Assembly: GCA_036563805.1 (NCBI GenBank)
Contig: DATCLS010000074.1
Span: 1 to 53,323 of the forward strand
Direction of reading: 5' to 3'
Length of the DNA: 53,323 nucleotides
Source: DATCLS01 sp036563805
GTDB lineage: Bacteria > Actinomycetota > Acidimicrobiia > Acidimicrobiales > VFJN01
Below, piece after piece: positions 42,542-50,996 of the stretch (position 1 is its first letter; each line of letters starts with the position of its first letter). Position numbers and translations under genes: made by a program. The notes beneath the pieces were generated by a model. It made no database searches. It had not been told where the DNA came from and saw only the letters and a program-made list of their open reading frames with translations.

Positions 42542-43074
42542 AGGCCCAGGCTGTCGAGCCTGGACGGCACCTGGTCGGGATGGCAGTCGAGGATGCAGGC
42601 GATGGCGCGCAGGTCGTCACGCCGGATCGTCAGCATCCGACCATTGTAGTCACCCCGCTGCACCTGGATCATGCGCAGGTAGCGCCCCAGCATCTCGCCT
42701 TCTTGCCCGCCGAGCTGCTCGACCGCACCGAGGTCGATGGTCACCGGGCGCTCGTCGCGGCGGGGGCCGCGCAGCCGCTCGGTGAGGTCGACGACCTGTT
42801 CGTCGCCGGAACCCCGGCCGCCGAGCTCTTCGTCGGTCGGCAGCATCTGGTCGACGGGCACCCGGTAGAACCGCGCCAGGCGCTGGAGGCGCGGGACCGA
42901 TATGGCCCGTTCGCCACGCTCGTACGCACCGAGAACAGACGCTTTGAACTCGTGGTCGGACGATGCCTCGACGTCCTGCAGCGACAGGTGCTTCTGCCGC
43001 CGAATCGAGCGCAGTCGTGCGCCCACCTTCGCCGCATATCCGCTCTCGCGTTCGGCTTCGAGGTCGGTCTCCAT
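42526..43074 (-). CDS. bldD: BldD-type regulator (XRE helix-turn-helix plus c-di-GMP domain)
   Basis: This 182-aa protein matches Streptomyces BldD along its length. The XRE domain is VGARLRSIRRQKHLSLQDVE through LGAYERGERAISVPRLQRLA (about 17-66). The C-terminal domain has IQVQRGDYNGRMLTIRRDDL: the cyclic-di-GMP signature RGD-x8-RQDD appears as R140-G-D142 ... R151-R152-D-D154, with Gln replaced by Arg. In Streptomyces, BldD with c-di-GMP represses sporulation genes. ATG 43074 has AAGGAGG 7 nt upstream, and the gene has its own promoter. hemW follows by overlap. Confidence 0.93.
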   Translation of the reverse strand: METDLEAERESGYAAKVGARLRSIRRQKHLSLQDVEASSDHEFKASVLGAYERGERAISVPRLQRLARFYRVPVDQMLPTDEELGGRGSGDEQVVDLTERLRGPRRDERPVTIDLGAVEQLGGQEGEMLGRYLRMIQVQRGDYNGRMLTIRRDDLRAIACILDCHPDQVPSRLDSLGLCLVR

Positions 43075-43153
43075 TGTGTGTCCTCCTTGGCCGCCCCAGC
43101 GGCAACCAGCCCCGTCCCCAACCTCCAAAGACCGCGAGGCGGGACGTTTGCCT

Positions 43154-43183
43154 ACTCTACGCATTGAAACGGGCGCTGAACAA
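43154..43183 (-). promoter_or_regulatory. bldD promoter
   Basis: On the minus strand TTGTTC (43178-43183), 18-bp spacer and TAGAGT (43154-43159), about 80 bp before ATG 43074. The stretch is AT-richer than its flanks. Confidence 0.55.
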
Positions 43184-43924
43184 TCACGACGTGTGCGGTC
43201 TGTCCTGCACACCGCGTCGCGAACGTTGGTTATCCCCTGCTACCAAATGAGCACGGAGGGCGGTCAAAATCGCGCCTGCAGTGATCGCCGCCGTCTCGGC
43301 CCGGAGGACGTGCTGTCCCAGCCGCACGGTGGGAAGGCCGGCCGCCCGCTCGCGGTCGTCCCAGCCGCCCTCGGGCCCGACCAGCAGAACGGGCAGGTCG
43401 AGGCTCGGGGGGTCGCCGTCGAGGTCCGTGCGCGCCGCCCCGTCCAGCGCCGCCACCGCCGCGAAGTCGACCAGCGGGGCGACCTCGGGGAGCCACGTCC
43501 GGCGGCACTGCATGGCGGCCTGACGGGCTATCTGGTTCAGGCGCTCGACCTGGCGTGCCGCCTTGGCCGCGTCCCAGCGCACCACGGAGCGGGCCGCGGC
43601 GAAGGGCACGATGCGGTCGACGCCCAGCTCGGTCAGCTTCTGGACGACGAGCTCGGGTCGCTCGCCCTTGACCAGTGCGAAGCAGATCGTGATCGCTGGC
43701 GTGGGACGGGGGTCGGCGACGACGTCGCCGGCGATCGTCAGGTCCGGCCCCGACCCGAGCTCGCATGGCCGCCACCTTCCGTGACCGTCACCGACCGTAA
43801 GCAGCGCGCCGGGCGGCAGCCGCAAGACCCGGCTCAGGTGATGGTGGTCTGCGGAATCCAACACCGGTGTCGACAAATCGGCGACGAACGCATGCGCCCG
43901 CGCCGTGACGGGGGAAACCGCCAC
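43184..43924 (-). CDS. rsmE: 16S rRNA m3U1498 methyltransferase RsmE
   Basis: This 246-aa SPOUT methyltransferase methylates U1498 of 16S rRNA using SAM. An N-terminal PUA-like domain (HHHLSRVLRLPPGALLTVGD) is followed by the knotted domain: ALVKGERPELVVQKLTELGV, QCRRTWLPEV, and the SAM knot LLVGPEGGWDDRE ... LRAETAAITA. About 15 extra basic residues end the protein. GTG 43924 lies 6 bp after the dnaJ stop, the common dnaJ-rsmE order. Confidence 0.94.
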   Translation of the reverse strand: MAVSPVTARAHAFVADLSTPVLDSADHHHLSRVLRLPPGALLTVGDGHGRWRPCELGSGPDLTIAGDVVADPRPTPAITICFALVKGERPELVVQKLTELGVDRIVPFAAARSVVRWDAAKAARQVERLNQIARQAAMQCRRTWLPEVAPLVDFAAVAALDGAARTDLDGDPPSLDLPVLLVGPEGGWDDRERAAGLPTVRLGQHVLRAETAAITAGAILTALRAHLVAGDNQRSRRGVQDRPHTS

Positions 43925-43930
43925 CGGTGA

Positions 43931-45052
43931 CTACTTGAAGGCGGAGCGGATCTTGGTGAACAGACCGTTGGTCGGCTCGGCCACCGCCTCGCCCCGCAAT
44001 GCGGCGAACTCGCGCAGCAGTCGCTCTTCTTCCTCGGTCAGGTCGGTGGGCACGTCGACGACGACCGTGACGAGCAGATCGCCCCGCGACCGGCGCTCGA
44101 GGTGGGGCACGCCCTTGCCCCGGAGGCGGAACACCGTGCCCGAGGCCGTGCCGGGCGGCAGCTCGAGCTCCTCGGTGCCGTCGAGCGTGTCGAACGGCAC
44201 GGTCGCCCCGAGGACGCACTGCGTGTACGGCACCCGCAGCTCGGTGAGCAGGTCGGCGCCGTCGCGCTCGAACCGGTCGTGCGGCGCCACCCGCAGGTGG
44301 ACGTACAGGTCGCCGGCGGCCCCGCCGCGCGGCCCGACCGCACCCCGGCCCGACAGGCGCAGCGTGGCGCCAGTGTCGACGCCGGCCGGGATGTCGACCG
44401 TGTAGGTGCGGTCCTCGATGCGCCGGCCCTCGCCGCGGCAGTCGCGGCAGGGATCGGCGATGACCTGGCCGGCCCCGCCACACCGGGGGCACGGCGACGA
44501 CGTGACCATCTGGCCGATCAGCGACTGGCGGACCCGCTGCACCTGGCCCGTTCCCCGGCACTCGGGGCAGGTGGCGGGCGCCGTGCCCGAGGCGGTGCCG
44601 GTGGCCTGGCACGTCGTGCAGGGCACGGCCGTGCGGACCGTGACCGACTTCTGGCAGCCGAACACGGCCTCCTCGAAGGTGAGCTCGGCCACCTCCTCGA
44701 TGTCGGCGCCCCGGGGCGGGCCGGACGGGCCGCGGGTGCGGGTGCCGAACGGGCTCCCCCCGAAGAACGCCTCGAAGACGTCGCCGATGTTGCCGAAGCC
44801 GAACGGGTCGGCGGCCCCGCTGCCGTTGGCGCCCACCGCCTCGGCCCCGAACATGTCGTACTGCCGCCGCTTCTCGGGGTCGCGCAGCACCTCGTAGGCG
44901 CGGGTGACCTCCTTGAAACGCGCCTCGGACTCGGGGTCGTTGTGGCCCGTGTCCGGATGGAGCTCACGGGCGAGCTTGCGGTAGGCGCGCTTGATCTCGT
45001 CCTGGCTGGCGTTGCGGTCGACGCCGAGCAGCTCGTAGTAATCGGCAGGCAC
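43931..45052 (-). CDS. dnaJ: chaperone protein DnaJ
   Basis: Hsp40 co-chaperone that delivers clients to DnaK and stimulates its ATPase. The J domain (ADYYELLGVDRNASQDEIKR ... HPD in RELHPDTGHN) is followed by a Gly/Phe region, four zinc-finger repeats (CTTCQATG, CPECRGTG, CPRCGGAG, CRDCRGEG) and the client-binding C-terminal domain. 373 aa, complete. GTG 45052 gives the standard start and follows GGGAGA; TTG 45067 is in frame too. dnaK and grpE are not here, so this is the second-type DnaJ paired with hrcA. Confidence 0.95.
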   Translation of the reverse strand: MPADYYELLGVDRNASQDEIKRAYRKLARELHPDTGHNDPESEARFKEVTRAYEVLRDPEKRRQYDMFGAEAVGANGSGAADPFGFGNIGDVFEAFFGGSPFGTRTRGPSGPPRGADIEEVAELTFEEAVFGCQKSVTVRTAVPCTTCQATGTASGTAPATCPECRGTGQVQRVRQSLIGQMVTSSPCPRCGGAGQVIADPCRDCRGEGRRIEDRTYTVDIPAGVDTGATLRLSGRGAVGPRGGAAGDLYVHLRVAPHDRFERDGADLLTELRVPYTQCVLGATVPFDTLDGTEELELPPGTASGTVFRLRGKGVPHLERRSRGDLLVTVVVDVPTDLTEEEERLLREFAALRGEAVAEPTNGLFTKIRSAFK

Positions 45053-45063
45053 GGTGTCTCCCG

Positions 45064-46062
45064 TCAACCCTCGGTCAGTCGGGCGGACAGCCGGTTGCTC
45101 ACGACGGCGACCGCTGCCAGCGCTTGGGGATAGTTCATGCGCGTGGGGCCGAGCACGCCGATCGTGCCGGCCCGCTCACCCTCGACCTCGTAGGGCGCGA
45201 CGACGACCGAGCACTCGGACAGGGGCTTCATGCCGGTCTCGGTGCCGATGGCGACGTGGAGGCCGCGGTCGAGCACGTCGCGCAGCAGCGAGACGACGAC
45301 GTACTGCTGCTCGAGGATGCTGAGCACCTCGCGCACGGTCTCGATGGCGTCGAACGCCTGGGCCATGCGGGACGTGCCACCGACATAGAGCTGCTCGTCG
45401 CTGGGCGGCGGCTCGGTGAGAGCGTCGAACGCCCGCTTCACGAGCGTGTCGGTCTCGGGGGAGCCCGTGGCCGGGACGGGGTTCAGGTGCTCGCGCCGCT
45501 GGCCGACCACGTGGGAGGCGAGATGCACGCTGGCGGCGGCGACGACCTCCTCGCCGGTGTTCTCGGGCATCTCGATCGTGTGCTTCTCGACCGTGCCGTC
45601 GCTGAGCACGACGACCAGCAACGCCGCGGTCGTGCTGAGGACCACGAGCTGGGCCGACAGGACCGTCGCCTCGACCGGCCCGGGGGCGACGACGACGCTC
45701 GTGAGGTTGGTCAGGTCGGACAGGAGCCGGCTCGTGTCGGCCAGCATCTGCTCGACCTCGAGGTGGGCCCGGGCGAAGAACGCCCTGACCTCCTCGGCCG
45801 ACTTGCCCGGCAGGCGGGTCGGCGTGCGCAGGTGGTCGACGAAGAACCGATAGCCCTTCTCGGTGGGGACCCGGCCGGCCGACGTGTGCGGCTGCCGGAG
45901 GAAGCCCTCGGCCTCGAGGATCGACATCTCGTTACGGACGGTGGCAGACGAGACGTCCACGCCATCCGCCTGCGCGACGTGGGCCGAGCCGACCGGCTGG
46001 GCCGTCTCGATGTACTCCTCCACTACGGCTCGGAGGATGGCCGACTTACGCTCGTCCAACAT
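45064..46062 (-). CDS. hrcA: heat-inducible transcription repressor HrcA
   Basis: HrcA binds the CIRCE operator and represses heat-shock genes until stress. This 332-aa protein has the N-terminal winged helix (LDERKSAILRAVVEEYIETA; SSATVRNEMSILEAEGFLRQ; HTSAGRVPTEKGYRFFVD) and the dimer/GAF-like C-terminal domain ending IGVLGPTRMNYPQALAAV. ATG 46062 gives the common MLDERK start, with GAGAG six nt upstream; ATG 46068 is also possible. dnaJ begins 11 bp downstream. A CIRCE lies 91 bp upstream, so autoregulation is expected. Confidence 0.95.
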   Translation of the reverse strand: MLDERKSAILRAVVEEYIETAQPVGSAHVAQADGVDVSSATVRNEMSILEAEGFLRQPHTSAGRVPTEKGYRFFVDHLRTPTRLPGKSAEEVRAFFARAHLEVEQMLADTSRLLSDLTNLTSVVVAPGPVEATVLSAQLVVLSTTAALLVVVLSDGTVEKHTIEMPENTGEEVVAAASVHLASHVVGQRREHLNPVPATGSPETDTLVKRAFDALTEPPPSDEQLYVGGTSRMAQAFDAIETVREVLSILEQQYVVVSLLRDVLDRGLHVAIGTETGMKPLSECSVVVAPYEVEGERAGTIGVLGPTRMNYPQALAAVAVVSNRLSARLTEG

Positions 46063-46152
46063 CGTCATCTCTCGATGGTCGGGGTGCCCCTCGCTCCGTT
46101 CACTCGGTGCGTCGCTCCTCGCCACCCGGCGTGGTACACGCTGGGGTCCTCG

Positions 46153-46179
46153 GTAGCACTCGATTCTACCGAGTGCTAA
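46153..46179 (-). promoter_or_regulatory. CIRCE operator (HrcA-binding site)
   Basis: GTAGCACTC (46153-46161), 9-nt spacer, GAGTGCTAA (46171-46179). It matches the CIRCE consensus TTAGCACTC-N9-GAGTGCTAA at 17 of 18 arm positions. TAGAAT on the minus strand (46163-46168) sits in the spacer and is a good -10, so bound HrcA would block hrcA-dnaJ transcription. Confidence 0.92.
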
Positions 46180-46213
46180 GGCTTCACACGGAGTCGGATG
46201 GGGGGTCGGCGGA

Positions 46214-47998
<1,785 letters not shown>

Positions 47999-48032
47999 CG
48001 TGTCGGTGGCCTTCGGTGGGACCTTCTCGTGA

Positions 48033-48084
48033 TGACGAGGTCGTGGTGGCGAGGTCGTGGCGACGAGGTCGTGGCGACGAGCGG
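48033..48084 (+). repeat. 14-bp tandem repeat between lepA and rpsT
   Basis: Units TGACGAGGTCGTGG, TGGCGAGGTCGTGG and CGACGAGGTCGTGG (48033-48074) and a partial fourth. Between the divergent lepA and rpsT genes, just upstream of the lepA start. Confidence 0.7.
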
Positions 48085-48145
48085 TGCAGCGGGTTACCGG
48101 GGGGTCAGGGCAGCGTAGCGGTGGTGGGTGGCCGGGCCGCTGGGC

Positions 48146-48151
48146 TAGCCT
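48146..48151 (+). promoter_or_regulatory. candidate -10 box for rpsT
   Basis: TAGCCT, 38 nt before GTG 48190. Unlike the leaderless genes, an AGGAG ribosome site (48174-48178) lies in the leader. Confidence 0.4.
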
Positions 48152-48189
48152 GTCCCGTCTACCCCCGTGTTCAGGAGCTGAGTTTTCCC

Positions 48190-48459
48190 GTGGCCAACAT
48201 CAAGAGCCAGATCAAGCGCAACCGGCAGAACGAGGCGCGCCGGGTCCGCAACAAGGCCGTGCGCTCCGAGCTCAAGACGCGGGTGCGCAAGGCGGTCGCC
48301 GCTGCCGAGACCGGTGCCGACGACGCCGACGAGCGCGCTCGGATGGCGATCAAGCGGCTCGACATGGCGGCGGCCAAGGGCATCATCCACAAGAACCAGG
48401 CGGCCCGGCGCAAGTCCCGCCTGATGAAGCGGCTCAACAAGGTCGCCGCCGAGGCCTGA
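48190..48459 (+). CDS. rpsT: 30S ribosomal protein S20
   Basis: S20 is a small, helical, very basic primary 16S rRNA-binding protein. The sequence opens VANIKSQIKRNRQNEARRVR and keeps RNKAVRSELKTRVRKAV and KGIIHKNQAARRKSRLMKRL, as in all bacterial S20. GTG 48190 is the expected start; the frame extends upstream but lacks S20-like residues. 89 aa, normal length. Divergent from lepA and followed by a strong hairpin. Confidence 0.97.
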   Translation: MANIKSQIKRNRQNEARRVRNKAVRSELKTRVRKAVAAAETGADDADERARMAIKRLDMAAAKGIIHKNQAARRKSRLMKRLNKVAAEA

Positions 48460-48468
48460 GCCCGCCGC

Positions 48469-48509
48469 GGCTCGCCGACGGCGGCCGACCTGCCGCCGGC
48501 GGACGAGCC
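48469..48509 (+). terminator. rpsT terminator hairpin
   Basis: Arms 48469-48485 and 48492-48509 pair almost fully (one mismatch, one bulge) around a 6-nt loop, 9 nt after the rpsT stop. No T-tract. Confidence 0.55.
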
Positions 48510-48765
48510 GGCACGCCGGCGCCCGCCGGTGGTGCCGGCATCGTCGGTACGTTGCCGGCGATGGGCGGTGCTACCAGGCACTCCGCCGGCATCGCCGGAC
48601 CGACCGGCACGTGGCCGGCGCCCGCCGGTGATGCCAGCACCCCGCCGGCATCACCGGACCGACCGGCACTCCGCCGGCGCCCGCCGGTGATGCCAGCACC
48701 CCGCCGGCATCGCCGGACCGACCGGCACGTGGCCGGCGTCGCCGGACCGACCGGCGCCGCCGACA
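48510..48765. repeat. 59-bp GC-rich tandem repeat block
   Basis: GCCGGCG recurs at 48614, 48673 and 48732, exactly 59 bp apart, inside near-identical units; less perfect copies extend left to about 48510. Each unit holds several GCCGGC/CCGGC palindromes that can form hairpins. No protein-like frame or ribosome site is seen in the 391-bp rpsT-holA gap, so it looks non-coding. It is not CRISPR: the copies are contiguous, with no spacers. Confidence 0.75.
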
Positions 48766-48850
48766 CTCGGTCGGCGCTCGTCGGCGCTCGTCGCCCGCGC
48801 AGTCTCCGGCGAGGTCACCGAGGCCTCGCCAGGGTCGTCCCGCCGACGTC

Positions 48851-49858
48851 TCAGCGGAGGGCGAGGCGGGTGAGGCGGGCGACCAGCACCTCGAGCACGA
48901 GGGGCTCGGGCCACGCCTTGCCGCCGCGCAGGTCGAGGTCGGCCGCGGCCAGCAGGTCCATGGCTCGGACGATCTTGTCGTGGCCCAGCTTGCGCACCTG
49001 CGCCAGCGCCTTGCGGGCCGGGAACGTCGAGCCCTTGAGCCCGAGCAGCTGCGCGGCCTCCTTCTCGCCGCGGACCGGCGCGCCGTCGAGCGTCAGCATC
49101 CGAGCGTAGTGGCCGTGGAGGGTGGCCATGACCTGCAGCGGGTGCCGCCCGCCCCCCTCGAGCATGCGGTGCAGCTTGTCGAGCGCTTCGGGGATGTCGC
49201 CCCGGTCCATGGCGTCGGTCAGCTCCCACGGGGGGACGCCGCCGGCCTCGCCCAGGAACGGCTCGATGTCCGCGACGCCGAGCCGGCTGCCGGGCGCGTA
49301 GCTCCCCTGGAGCGTCTCGACCAGCCCAACGAGCCGCTGGGGATCGTCACCCAGCCAGCCGACCAGGCGCTCGGTGGCCGCCTTGTCGAGGCGGAGGCCG
49401 GCCGCCCGTAGGTGCTCGTCGACCCAGCCGGCGATCTTGCGACCCGGGCTGGTGTCGACCTGTTCGCCGCCGGCTTTCTTGATGGCGTCGAGCAGAGACT
49501 TGGGCACGCGACCGCTCGCCCACACGAGCACGAGCGACGTCGTGGGCAGCGGGTTCTCGAGGTAGGCGACCAGCGGGGCGACCTGGTCGGCCTTCGTGAA
49601 CATCTCGACGTCGCGGCCGACCACCACGCGGCGGTCGGTGAGAAACGGCGGGGTCTGGGCGGCGTCGACCAGCGGGACGATGCTGGGGTCGCCCCCGCCC
49701 TCGGGCACGAACCGGTCGCGGCCGACCTCCTCGATCGTCAGCCCCGGGTCGAGGTCGCCGACCAGGGCGTGGACGAGGTCGCGGACGGCGTCGCGCAGGA
49801 TCACGTCGTCGTCGCCCCGGACCAGGTGGACGGGGGCGTCGGTGCGAACGGCGGTCAT
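48851..49858 (-). CDS. holA: DNA polymerase III subunit delta
   Basis: HolA is the clamp-loader delta subunit that opens the beta clamp. This 335-aa protein opens VHLVRGDDDVILRDAVRDLV and has FLTDRRVVVGRDVEMF, LVLVWASGRVPKSLLDAIKK, the conserved GDDPQRLVGLVETL and the C-terminal WELTDAMDRGDIPEALDKLH and LAAADLDLRGGKAWPEPLVL. A clear delta. ATG 49858 is used; no strong ribosome site. It ends the cluster comEA-comEC-72 aa-DHPS-like-holA on the minus strand, 39 bp after the DHPS-like gene. Confidence 0.95.
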   Translation of the reverse strand: MTAVRTDAPVHLVRGDDDVILRDAVRDLVHALVGDLDPGLTIEEVGRDRFVPEGGGDPSIVPLVDAAQTPPFLTDRRVVVGRDVEMFTKADQVAPLVAYLENPLPTTSLVLVWASGRVPKSLLDAIKKAGGEQVDTSPGRKIAGWVDEHLRAAGLRLDKAATERLVGWLGDDPQRLVGLVETLQGSYAPGSRLGVADIEPFLGEAGGVPPWELTDAMDRGDIPEALDKLHRMLEGGGRHPLQVMATLHGHYARMLTLDGAPVRGEKEAAQLLGLKGSTFPARKALAQVRKLGHDKIVRAMDLLAAADLDLRGGKAWPEPLVLEVLVARLTRLALR

Positions 49859-49897
49859 GGCGCGAGCGGCAGGGCTCGGGTGGGAGCAGGCAGCGGC

Positions 49898-50485
49898 TTA
49901 GGCTTCACGACGGGCCTCCAGCAGAGCGGCGACGACTTCGATGACCCGGCGGGTGCGCCGGACGTCGGTCGTGCGGACGATGCGGCACCCGGACGACAGC
50001 GCCACGGCCTCGTCGGCCAGCGCCTCCAGCGCCGGGAGTCGGCTGGCGTCGAACGCCAACGGGAAGCCGTGGCGGTCGGCGGTCGGCCGGGCGGCGGCGA
50101 TGGCGGCCAGGTCGTCGACCACGACCGCCGCCGGCCAGCCCTCGGCCGCCGCCCGGTCGGCCAGGTCGGGGGGAACGAGGACCAGGGCCGCGCCCGCGGC
50201 CCGGGCCGCCGCTGCGGCCTCGGCGGTGGCGACGCGGGCGGCCACCGGCCCGGCGCCCGATCGAGCGACGGCGCCCACCAGCCGGGGCTCCAGCGACACG
50301 TCGGCCAGGTCGGCGCCGGCCGCCAGGGCGGCCTTGACCGCGGCCTGCAGCTCGCCCTCGCGCCCGAAGCGAGGGGCGGGGACGACGGCGGCGGCCAATC
50401 CGCGGGTGCCCAGGTCGACGGGCCCGGCGCCGAGGTCGACGGCCACGTCGATGCGCGGTACCGGCGGGGGCGACGAGACGGGCAC
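49898..50485 (-). CDS. diverged dihydropteroate-synthase-like (pterin-binding TIM barrel) protein
   Basis: This 195-aa protein lacks a close match but follows the dihydropteroate synthase outline: GADLADVSLEPRL (in place of GADLIDVGGEST), ARVATAEAAAAARAAGAALV, PLAFDASRLPALEALADEAV, and the end CRIVRTTDVRRTRRVIEVVA, very like the DHPS C-terminus. The substrate-binding DxGGxST motif is not kept, and the protein is 80 residues shorter than FolP, so it is not a standard folate enzyme. Start GTG 50485 with TAACGT 6 nt upstream. The upstream 258-bp gap holds the hairpin listed separately. Confidence 0.6.
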   Translation of the reverse strand: MPVSSPPPVPRIDVAVDLGAGPVDLGTRGLAAAVVPAPRFGREGELQAAVKAALAAGADLADVSLEPRLVGAVARSGAGPVAARVATAEAAAAARAAGAALVLVPPDLADRAAAEGWPAAVVVDDLAAIAAARPTADRHGFPLAFDASRLPALEALADEAVALSSGCRIVRTTDVRRTRRVIEVVAALLEARREA

Positions 50486-50491
50486 GGGCTG

Positions 50492-50497
50492 ACGTTA
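50492..50497 (-). promoter_or_regulatory. candidate -10 box for leaderless DHPS-like gene
   Basis: TAACGT on the minus strand ends 6 nt before GTG 50485. Confidence 0.45.
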
Positions 50498-50596
50498 GAG
50501 GACGCGGGCCTCGCCCCGGACCGGCCTGTCCGCCCCGCCCGGCGGCCGGCAGCAGGGCGAGCGCGGTCCGGCGAGGCCCGCCGCCCCGCACGTCGT

Positions 50597-50641
50597 TCTC
50601 GACACGGCTGGCAACCGTGGAGGTGGCCAACCGCGTCGAGA
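50597..50641 (-). other. 16-bp RNA hairpin candidate downstream of the 72-aa gene
   Basis: Arms 50597-50612 and 50626-50641 surround a 13-nt loop. On the plus strand two of 16 pairs mismatch (A-C); on the minus-strand RNA both become G-U wobbles, so the stem is complete only in the strand in which the neighbouring genes are transcribed. It may be a terminator or a regulatory RNA structure before the DHPS-like gene. Confidence 0.5.
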
Positions 50642-50744
50642 CTCCGCGCCTGTGGGCCGGTTGATGCGCGGCCCGGCGAGCGCCCGGCGCGTGGGCCGGG
50701 GTGGCCGCCGGGCGGGGGGCGCCCGAGCGGGCCGGAGCGGGCGG

Positions 50745-50963
50745 TCAGCCGGCGCGGCGGACCGGGTCGGCCGCGCCGCAGTCGGTCTCCGGCTCGCCGT
50801 CGGCCGGGGCCTTTGCGCCCGGGCTGGGCCGGGTCCGGACGATCTCGTAGCCGGCCGCCGACAGACCGGTCACGATGGCGCGCGCCACCGCCACCGGGCT
50901 CGCGTTGCGGTTCGTGCTGCGCACGACCGCCGCCAGCGCCTGGACGAGGTCGCTCTGGCTCAT
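50745..50963 (-). CDS. small hypothetical protein (72 aa)
   Basis: The product begins MSQSDLVQALAAVVRSTNRN and continues with ASPVAVARAIVTGLSAAGYE, two amphipathic helices, then a disordered Pro/Asp tail with one Cys. The first 45 residues look like a real helical domain. ATG 50963 lies 33 bp after the proposed comEC stop, and TATCCT lies 12 nt upstream. No family recognised. It overlaps the read-through frame of comEC, which supports the view that comEC should end before it. Confidence 0.65.
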   Translation of the reverse strand: MSQSDLVQALAAVVRSTNRNASPVAVARAIVTGLSAAGYEIVRTRPSPGAKAPADGEPETDCGAADPVRRAG

Positions 50964-50996
50964 GACTGACCATTGAGGATACTCGTCGCTCGCTAC

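Noticed and set aside
48510..48765. CRISPR array
   Set aside because: Units are contiguous without unique spacers and no cas genes are present.
48434..48766. Minus-strand 110-aa frame over the 59-bp repeats
   Set aside because: Open only because the repeat lacks stops; no start signal and low complexity.
49855..50996. C-terminal 380 residues of the uninterrupted comEC frame as a real domain
   Set aside because: Arg/Pro/Trp-rich composition and overlap with two better genes in other frames; a frameshift explains it more simply.
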